64,000 nucleotides of DNA from Apiotrichum sp. Y4204 (taxonomy: Eukaryota > Basidiomycota > Tremellomycetes > Trichosporonales > Trichosporonaceae): the NCBI GenBank assembly GCA_025531455.1, contig JAMYHL010000017.1, positions 1-64,000 on the forward strand, given 5' to 3'. The translations under genes were made by a program, and so were the position numbers. Positions 54,853 through 64,000 of this stretch are shown one piece after another (position 1 is the first letter of the stretch; each line of letters begins with the position of its first letter). The notes beneath the pieces are model-generated. The model did no database searches. It was given only the letters and a program-made list of their open reading frames with translations, and was not told the DNA's origin.

Positions 54853-56241
54853 GGCGGAGGGACGGAGCGGAAAGGAGTGATGGGGTAGAAAAGAAAGGAG
54901 AGTGGAAGATGATAAAAGAGAGAGAGAGGGAGAGATGAAGAGGGAAAGAGAGTTGTCGAAGCGAGATGGAGATGTCTCGAGTTGTTCATCGAGCGCTCCA
55001 TCGAGCCTCGTTTTCAGGGTCTAGGAAAAAAGGTGATCAGAATAGAAAACAAGGTTTTTCGGCAAACACAAAACAAGAACACAAAAAGCAGAGGGAGCAC
55101 CCAGTATGCATTGCATAGCAGCGCAGCGCAGAGAGCAGGATAGAGAACGTAGTTGGACCGCAGTCGTGCAATGCATAGGACGAAGAGGAGTAGAGAGAGA
55201 GTTGGAGGTGTAGAGCGATCGTTGGCCTCGAAGAGCATAAAAAGACTTGCTCAGTGGCGTCGACGCCACCAAGGGAAAAGTGACCCAGACCCCGCAAACC
55301 TTGTCGTTGCAAACCCCCCGGGGCCGTAGTTTGCTCTCTCTCATGCACACTCGCGTACGGGGAGATGTTGAAGAGGTGGCATCTGACAGTCTGGAGCGAT
55401 GTCTGATCGCTGTAAGAGCGGATTGGGGGTGTCGCGCAGGGTGTGTTGTTTTTTGCCGGGCGTTGCCCACTTTGGACCCATCAACACATCCATTCATCCC
55501 CCCCTTTCTTATTTATCGCACTCCCCTCCCTGCAGCCCTCCTGTCCATCGAGATCAGGAGAGAGACATAGGGTTCGACAATGGTCTGGACTGCGGGGACT
55601 GATCAAACTGAGACATCTGGACCAAGGGCATTGCGCTGCTCCATCCTGGCAACTCTCCCAGCGACACTGATGATCGCTGACACTGATGCTGATGTCCATG
55701 TTGATGCCAATGCAGAACGGAAGGCGATGCCAACGCGCACACTGATGTGGACACTGACCCGAACACCACGTCTCCTTTAATCACCATCTCTCCCCTCCGG
55801 GGTACCAGGAATAGCTCCACAAACGCCAACATGCTCACGCAGCTCTGCCCGTGATCGAGCCCTCCCCTATGCTCAATTGCATTGGATCGGGGGCTCGCAG
55901 CCAGCTCGTGTCACAGAATGCTTAACACGAAGGATCGCGAGCTGCTGTCACTATTCGTTCCCCGAGCTCACGACGCGTGGGTAGTGCCGTGATACTGAAT
56001 TGAACGATAATTGCGGACGCGTGCTGTAGTTGCTTCGCGCAGCGCACAGCACAGCTGCGCCGCGGAGGAACAACCATGTCAGTCATCTAGCGCCCTTGGC
56101 GCGCAGGTACACAGAGAGTATGCAAGACGGTACTACGCTAGTGCGAGGGACAGAGCAGTTGAGCGGAGCACCCTGCTTCGAGGCCAGTTATTCTTCATCG
56201 GCTACATAAGCGACATGCCCGCATGCCGGCGTGTACATTGT
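54853..56241. other. Intergenic region of about 1.4 kb
   Basis: Holds the chitinase promoter, with a purine-rich plus strand (a CT-rich leader for the minus gene) at 54880-54960. No gene is seen. A short GATGCTGATGTCC-like repeat is near 55670-55720. Confidence 0.5.
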
Positions 56242-57007
56242 CTAAGCTACAGAGAGTTTGGCAAGGCAGTCCTCAAACTCGTCCCAGTGGTACATGAGCA
56301 TGACGCACCCAGCGTCCGTGAGGACCTCCGCCATGCGCTCGCGTTCCGAAACGGGGTATGCGCCGAGGTATCCGATAGTCGGGATGCCTGCGCGGGTGGC
56401 GCTCAGCGCGCCGCTGCGCGAGTCCTCGATCGCGACGCACTCGCCCGGCGTCTTGCCCAGCACCGCCATCGCGTGGTTGTAGACTGCGGGGTCGGGCTTG
56501 CTCGTCGGCTGCGGGAGCGACGTGGCTGCCGAGAAGACGCGGTCGCCAAAGTACTTTTTCTGGCCCACCTTTTCGAGACACACGTTGACGCGCCGCAGCG
56601 CCGAAGAGCTCACCACCGCGAGCGTGTAGTTCCCAGCGGCTGCGAGGCGGGAGAGCTCCTTGTCGACGCCCTCGCAGGGCTCGAGGTGCTTCCCCAGACG
56701 CGAAATCACGATATCCTCCTCCTGCTTGACGTATGCCTCCATCTGGGCAGGCGAGATGGACACGTTGTGCTCGCGCGCAACGTTGGTGAGCATCCCGCGA
56801 AAGTTCTGCCCCACAAAGTCGCGCTGCAGCGACTCGCCGGTGAATGGCCCGAGGGGGATGCCAAGCTCGCGCATGATCTGGTTCACGAGCTCGGCACAGC
56901 CTGAGAACGCGACATGCTCGGACAGCACGAGCGTGTTGTCGCAGTCGAAGAGGAGGGTCGTCTGTGGTCAGCGGGGTGCTCCTGCCAGCGCTCACTATTG
57001 GGGCCAT
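56242..57007 (-). CDS. HAD-superfamily phosphatase
   Basis: Exons 57007-56996 (only 12 nt, encoding MAPI) and 56961-56242 give 243 residues. The four HAD motifs are visible: FDCDNTLV (nucleophile Asp), VVSSSA (motif II Ser/Thr), KPDPAVY (Lys, motif III) and ECVAIEDSRSG (motif IV Asp pair). The helical cap type and GxxKPDP pattern fit the beta-phosphoglucomutase/phosphatase subgroup. It hydrolyses small phosphate esters in the cytosol; substrate unknown. The gene diverges from the aminotransferase with 190 bp between start codons, so they may share a promoter. Confidence 0.9.
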
Positions 57008-57197
57008 GGTGGGTGATGGAGAGGATACAACAGTAGTACTCGTCGTCGGTGCTGCTGTTGTTGTCGTCGCGATGCGCTGGCACATCGGGAAATGACGTCA
57101 TGACCCCCAGAGTTGTTTGGTTGCTCGAACTCGATATTCCATCGCATCCCCCCGATTGTTGCTACCTCTCTCCTCTCCATCCTCTCCATCTCATCCC

Positions 57198-58816
57198 ATG
57201 CCGCTCGACCTCTCGCACCACCTCACGCGCGCGATCCGTGCACAGCCCCCGAGCCCGATGAAGGCGTACGGCAAGCTCGTCGGCGACCGGCAGCTGCTCT
57301 CGCTTGCAGGAGGTAGGGATCGGACATGTGGACCGGCGGACCGGCGGAAATCAACTGACAGCAGGCATGCCACATCGTGCGTGCTACGGATCCCATGCGT
57401 GGCGATGACTTACCCGCAGCGTCCCTCTTTCCGCTCCGTCACGCGGCGTTTACACTCCCCGCCTTCGAGTCACTTACGGGGGACATTGCGCCGTGGCGGC
57501 TCGGAACCGCGCCAAAGGCGACGGCCCACCTCAAGGCAACGCAGCCCGGCACGGAATCCGACCCGGGCGGCGTCCTTGATTTGAACGAGGTGCTGCAGTA
57601 CGGCCTGTTTGTGGGATACCCACAGCTGAGTGCCAAGCTGGTACATCTAAATCGCCTCCTGCACGGCGAGACAGATACCGACATTTACATCTCGGGCGGG
57701 AACACGGACGCGATCAACAAGGTGTTCACCATCTTTGTCGAGCAAGGCGACACCGTCCTCGCCGAGGAGTTTAGTTTCACCAATTCCCTCACGGCGGCGC
57801 GGTCGAAAGGCGCAAACGTCGTCCCCGTAAGGATGGATGAACACGGGATCATCCCGCAGCACCTCGACGAGATACTCACGTCCTGGGACACGGCGAACGG
57901 CCCAAAGCCCCGTTTGCTGTATACCATCCCCTGCGGGCAGAACCCCACCGGCGCGGTGCTTCCACCTGAGCGATACGACGCGGTGTATGGACTCGCACAG
58001 AGGCATGATCTCTTGATGTGGGTGCCAACAGCAATATCGCGCTGACGGCAGCATCGAGGATGACCCATACTTTGCGCTCCAGTACCGCCCATATGGCGAC
58101 ACCCGACCAAAGCCCACTCTCCCACCACCAACAACTCCAGGCGACGACGATCTCGAAGCACTAGCCGCCGCGACAAACACCTACGCCGGCATCCGCTCCT
58201 TTCTCTCGCGGGACGTAGACGGGCGCGTGCTGCGCCTTGACACCTTCTCGAAGCTGTTCGGTCCAGGGCTGCGCCTCGGCTGGGTCGCCGCGCAGCCCGC
58301 CTTTGTCGCAAGTCTCATCCGCACAGGCGAGAGCGCGACCCAAGTCCCATGCAACCTCTCACAGGCGCTGCTCGCCGCGTACCTCTCCGACGAGCAGTGG
58401 GGCCTCGGCGGGTGGCTCCGCTGGTCATGGGCCATAAGGGGGGAGTACGAGCGCAAGCGTGATGTCTTCCTCACGGCCCTGGAGAAGAATGTCTCGCCAG
58501 AGCTCGTGAGCACGACGCCGACGCGTGCGGGCATGTTCCAGTGGCTGGTGGTACATGTGGAGAAACACCCGCGATACAGAGAGAATGCAAGGGAGCTGAC
58601 CGACGAGCTTGCGACAAAGCTCATCGACGCTGGCGTGCTCCTCATGCCCGCCCGTCTGTTCAGAGTTCCGGGGAGCGACGCGTCGCTGGCGGCTTTCCGC
58701 GCTACGGTGGGTGGTCTGCTTATCGGGACTGACAGCAGTTTGCCGGCGACACAGAAACGATCGAGAAGGCGCTCGAGGTGTTTGGCCGGACCGTCACCGC
58801 GTGGTTTGAGGCCTAG
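57198..58816 (+). CDS. Aromatic / alpha-aminoadipate-type aminotransferase (class I, PLP)
   Basis: Exons 57198-57312, 57365-57376 (12 nt), 57420-58017, 58052-58706 and 58739-58816 give 485 residues. The micro-exon is needed to build LAGGMPHPSLFPL, the conserved N-terminal motif of Aro8-type enzymes. Also visible are GGNTDAINK, the cofactor segment YTIPCGQNPTG, IIEDDPYF with the PLP-binding Asp, and LDTFSKLFGPGLRLGW with the Schiff-base Lys. The likely reaction is transamination of aromatic amino acids, kynurenine or 2-aminoadipate with 2-oxo acids. No targeting peptide is seen. It shares a short divergent promoter with the HAD gene. Confidence 0.93.
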
Positions 58817-61800
58817 AGACGGGTCGTCTTGGCGGGAAGCATGTGGGCGGGCGATGAGCCAGCCGTTCATTGCAGATGCCGCCGCGTGTCGCTGCGCTGT
58901 CATGCTCACCGCTGCAGGAATCATCGGTGTCTGACACTGTGGACACTCAGCCGCAATAACACAGCCAGCATCGCCGTTGAGTCGACAAGCAACGCGCACC
59001 AACGTGGTGACGGACAACAAATGTCTATCGCCAGCTATAATTAGAGAGCTACGCGCCATCGCCCGATTGATGGATGGCTGCCACTGATAGACGACCGATA
59101 GGGATGTCCCACCGTCAGTGGGCGACAATGACGATGGTGGATCCATGCACGCTGTCGCAACTCGCCACCGAAGAGAATGGGTCTGCGTATCTCATCACTC
59201 CTCACTGTATCGACATGCCAATGGCTCCAGATACCGCCTGCACGACTCGACAGAGCCACCTATGTCCCAGTCGTGTGGTAATTGCGTGCGCGGGTCGCGT
59301 CAACGTCCCAAACGCGATCCGAGCTGCTATCTGCTATCATCAGCTATTAACAAGCTAGCTATCGGCTGGTGTCTGTCGCCTGTGCCCCATGGCTAGGGTC
59401 CTTCGACACGGCGAGCGCCAAGAGTCCACGACTCCATCCACAGTCGCTGTCAAACATTCGGCACATGACACACCGCGGTGGCTACGACGCGCGGTGCAGG
59501 CAGAAAACTGGTGTGCTGTCGCGCTTGCGCTTTCCGGGCATCGCTGCGCAACTTGAGCTACCCTTCTTCGCGTGCGTTCAGCAGTCAAGTAGAACCTGCA
59601 TCGCACATTATAACTACCACTCGTACTCTCGTGTTTCGTCCATTCTCGCCTCTTTGACACTGTTCATGTCCTGCGTTTATTGACATGCCTACTCGTTTTC
59701 ACCTGGTACATCTCTCTGACTGCAATGTGTGCTGCTCACAATCCTCCCCTCCAGCACCGACACACTACTTCCGGTTCGACACCCGCCGTACCTCCTGCAC
59801 ATCTTGAACAATTTGAACATGGCGACATGGCTCTCAAGTCGGATCTCGCAGAGGACACCCGCATGGGCATTGTCAACTTTCTATTCGTCCCCCTCAAGAC
59901 GCGTGTCATCCCAGCCGTCAACCCCACCCTCCCCCACCCCCACCCACACCGTCTAGCACCGCACCCCCAATGCCTCACGACGCGCTGGGTCGGAGGTTGG
60001 ACGATGGGCGCATCTGCACCCCTGCCAACAGCTGTTGATACACCTTGCCTCCGCCTCACTAACCCCACAACAGCGGCCTCTAACAGTTCGTGCCGGCTGA
60101 TCACTGACTCCAAACGATTGCTCTCATCGCCTCCTGTTTTATCTTGACACGCACACGCGCTCCATGCTCGCGCATTTGCCTGGTCCCCCCTAGCGAACTG
60201 TGCTGCAGTCATTGTTCGCTCGTCGCTATTTCGCCTCCTTGTCAACCATTTGGGCATCTACCGGCTCAACACGAGACACCCGCCATCATTGCGATTAAAC
60301 TTGCGCATGGACTTGCTACCCGATGGCAGCAAGCCGTGTCCGGAGCACCCCTGTCAGGACGGACAACAAATCCACTTCCTCGAGGCTATCGACTTGGTCT
60401 TTTGTATTGATGTTGGGGATTCCTCTGACGATATCGGCAAAGGATGCGTTCACAAACTTGACTATTGTCCAGCGTCTTCGGCTAATTTCAGCGTGCACAA
60501 CATAGGAGACTGACAACCGTCCTTGTGAGCTACGCTACTTTCAACTTGCAAGGGGCAAAGCACGAAACACACAAACCTACTCCGGATCATCCAACCTGTT
60601 CAGCGTTTCGACGCAGAGAGCAGGGGCACCAAACACAGCACGGCGGCCGCGCGATGTCCGGGATGACTGTACATCTTATTCGGAGGACGTGCAACGGACT
60701 CAGGCTCATGTATTCCTCCGCCCGTCGCCCGTTCCTCGCGTTTGGACGTCAGTTTGTGTCGCAGACACTGGCGCACACTGCCCGGTCTCTGAGGTCGGAA
60801 GTGCCGACTACCCCGGTCCTCATTCGTAGGTGGGTGAAGATTGGCGTTCGGAGCGTCCGTGGTCTCCCTTCAGTCCAGGCTCTGCGTCCCACCATGTTCT
60901 AGATACATCCGCAGCGCGCCGCGCGGGCAAGTGCGCGCCGCGCATACGCTGCACATGACTGATCGCTCGCGACGACGCGTACTGACGCGCCAAACAGAGT
61001 CCAAGCGGAGATGAAGGGGTATTCACAATTCCAGCCTACCAGCACCGGCACCGCGCGCCACAGGAGACGTGAGGATATTGACGGGAGTACGGCAGAAGGA
61101 ATGCAGAACGCGCCAGGATCACCGAGCTGAACACCCCGTCCCCTCCAAGCAGCTGGCCAGCCGCGACGCAATGTCTCGGCCTGCCATTCTTGACCCGTGA
61201 GGACTCTTCATTTACATGAGCCCATGCGCGTGCTCGGCCTAGCACGATGTGTCCGTCCGCCGCCACGAACGTGAACAAAGGGCGACGCACACAGGCGGAA
61301 GCACGGCTGCTACCGGGTAAGCGCCTCGGGAGCCCGTCCTGGGCTTTGCGGTGCCCTCGCCTGTCCCCGCTTATTCCATCGTCGGGCGGTCCAATCTCCG
61401 TCCTCCGTCCCGCGGCTGTCCTTGCTTTGAGCCCATGACCGGCCAGTGCGCATCTGGCGTCGGAGCCAATGCCCTACCCCGCCGCCCGAGCTCCCCTTCA
61501 GCCACCACTCTTTCTATTCTTCGACCTCCATGTGTGCACGGACGTGCCGCTGTCTGGTTTTACTGTCTGATTAAGACTCGCGAATATCTCTACTTTTGTG
61601 TTGTCGCCGCGCACTTTTGTCGAGCTCGCACGAGCTCGCACGCGCTCGCCGTCACGTCCTCTCGACACACGCGGCATGGAAGCGGAACCGCCGTGTTGCT
61701 ATATAATGCTTCTCGGCAGCCGGACGGCCCAACAAAGAAACCACTGTCCACACTCTCTTGAGAACAGTACCCAGAGTCCCACAGCCTGAGCCTCCGCCTG

Positions 61801-61916
61801 GAGCAGACAAGCGACTACCCCGTACCCGCACGCGTACCCCGTAACACTGCCGCCCTTAAGACTGCCTCGCTCGATCGAGTCTTTCCCTAGCCCCTGATTG
61901 TATCCTCTCACCCACG
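58817..61916. other. Gene-poor region of about 3.1 kb
   Basis: This is the longest stretch without a recognisable gene. Candidate frames, such as one from ATG 59820 encoding a 45-residue Ser/Arg-rich peptide that resembles a targeting presequence, and one ending at 60902, could not be extended by sensible introns. TATA-like and pyrimidine-rich runs near 61690-61860 belong to the transporter promoter. Confidence 0.45.
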
Positions 61917-62644
61917 ATGACCGTCATCGACACCCCATACTCCCGACCGGCCCCCGCCAACCCGGTCCTCTCGGTGAGAAACCGCCTGGCGCAGAGGCAG
62001 ACCATCTCCCCTCGCTCGGCTGACCACCGCCGCAGGATACTTTTCGCTCGCGACGACGACGCTCCTCGTCGGCCTCATGGTATTTGGCGTGCGCGGCCTG
62101 AACAGCGTACAAATGCTCGTCGGTCAGGCTGCCGGTGTCGGCGGCCTCGGTATGCTCATCTCGGGTTTTTGGCACCACCACCAGGGCTCGACCTTTGGCG
62201 CCACTGCCTTCGGCATGTACGGCCTCTTCTATATCTCGTTTGCGGTCATTCTCTACCCCGAGTCGGGTGTTGTCCTTGCATATCCCGACGACAGCGACTA
62301 CAACAATGCTCTCGGCCTGTACCTCCTCGTGTGGTTCCTCCTCTCGATCATCATGTGGCCTGCCTGCTGGCGCATCAATGTTGGTCTCACTGCTCTGTGT
62401 GCGTAGTGCACAAGCTATAGTCTTGTCCATCTCCCTAACTCTTCCAGTCACCTTTGTCTGGCTCTATTTCCTCTTTCTCGCACTCGGCTTTATGACGGGC
62501 AACAAGAACCTGACCAACACGGGCGCCGCATTCGGCATGTGTGTCGGCGCGTGGTCGTACATCCTCGGCATGGAGCCGCTGTACGCCGCCGACGACTGCG
62601 TCTTTCAGATCCCCAACCCCAGCCTTGCGCGGAAGAGGAACTAG
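61917..62644 (+). CDS. GPR1/FUN34/YaaH acetate-transporter family, phase break in exon 1
   Basis: Membrane protein with six helices that exports or imports acetate or ammonium. Exons 61917-61973, 62036-62398 and 62448-62644 (about 205 residues). Exon 2 begins with the family pattern GYFSLATTTLLVGLMVFGVRG and contains MLISGFWHHHQGSTFGATAFG; exon 3 gives FTFVWLYFLFLALGF. Reading from ATG 61917, exon 1 ends ANPVLS, but the family needs ANP.PLG before YFSLA. The frame is off by one: an extra G at about 61964-61965 (in AACCCGGTCC) would give exactly PGPLGYF. It is either a 1-nt deletion or an assembly error. Confidence 0.8.
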
Positions 62645-62957
62645 GTGGAAGTTCCATCGCCTCATTGTCATTCTAGACAGACGATTATGATGTCACATTC
62701 AACCCAACTGAAGCTCAATAGAAAGGCACGCCAGCTGGGCGGTCGCATGCCTGCGCTGTAAGTCAGTAGTAGCCGTAGTAGCATCCTGCAGTTATGCATA
62801 CCCATCATCATTCACATACGCTCGGCAGTCTGAATGTGCATGTTCTCGTGGGACTGATGTTGTCAACATCCAGTTCTCGGTGGTCGTGACGTCACTCATC
62901 GCGGCTGGAGCCAGAAAAATATCCATCTGATCGAGCCCGACATGTCTCTTTGTCTTG

Positions 62958-63006
<49 letters not shown>

Positions 63007-63033
63007 AATCGCCACATCCCCATCTCTATTCCA
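62645..63033. other. Intergenic region with a TC microsatellite
   Basis: It holds (TC)16 at 62967-62999, 34 bases before the start codon of the next gene. No gene is seen. Confidence 0.6.
62967..62999. repeat. (TC)16 dinucleotide microsatellite in the 5' leader
   Basis: Perfect alternating TC, interrupted only at its left edge by a TTT. Its position makes it part of the mRNA leader or core promoter of the peptidase gene. Confidence 0.9.

Positions 63034-64000
<967 letters not shown>

Noticed and set aside
59680..60147. A 155-codon frame with a hydrophobic start in the 3.1-kb gene-poor stretch
   Set aside because: The hydrophobic start is followed by His/Pro-rich low complexity, another frame overlaps it, and no family is recognised.

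Overview
This window looks like nuclear DNA of a basidiomycete yeast. Genes are GC-rich and cut by many very short introns (about 33-100 nt, GT...AG). Several protein families, notably the F-box-like proteins and kinase-like paralogs, fit the Tremellomycetes. I infer Trichosporonales, but this was not tested by any search. Genes lie on both strands, about one per 2 kb. Exon structures below were worked out by hand from splice signals, reading phase and family motifs.

Layout. 1-16 kb: an amino-acid permease cut by the left edge, a four-exon secreted beta-trefoil lectin, a small secreted cysteine-rich protein, a heparan N-sulfatase-like sulfatase with a strictly periodic repeat behind it, a sugar transporter facing a phenol-hydroxylase-type monooxygenase, and a two-part F-box-like locus split by an in-frame TGA. 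16-27 kb: a protein with a FAR1-like segment, a long gene-poor stretch, a large disordered protein carrying a PRXL2-type thioredoxin domain, an unknown gene whose 3' end is tandemly duplicated, a second beta-trefoil lectin, and a mitochondrial carrier. 27-39 kb: housekeeping and metabolic genes (DUF4097-like protein, hotdog thioesterase, membrane protein, DUF4336 protein, FMN reductase, leucyl aminopeptidase, amidase).

39-50.5 kb is the accessory part. It holds two tandem, decayed kinase-like paralogs, a divergent gene with a PD-(D/E)xK-like nuclease motif, a Na+/H+ antiporter with a reading-phase break, a Q-rich protein ending in ten YPD heptads, and a complete Tc1/mariner-type element (48737-50479, 24-bp inverted repeats at TA) whose transposase has one nonsense codon. 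50.7-64 kb returns to ordinary genes: a TPR protein, a GPI-type GH18 chitinase, a divergent HAD-phosphatase/aminotransferase pair, a gene-poor 3.1-kb stretch, a GPR1/FUN34/YaaH transporter with a 1-nt phase break, and a proline iminopeptidase cut by the right edge.

No operon-like or obvious secondary-metabolite cluster is visible. Functional links are loose: secreted or cell-wall proteins (two lectins, chitinase, cysteine-rich protein), uptake and catabolism (permease, sugar transporter, monooxygenase, amidase, aminotransferase, sulfatase) and ion or acetate transport. Five loci carry a single stop or phase break, which could mean real pseudogenes or assembly errors.
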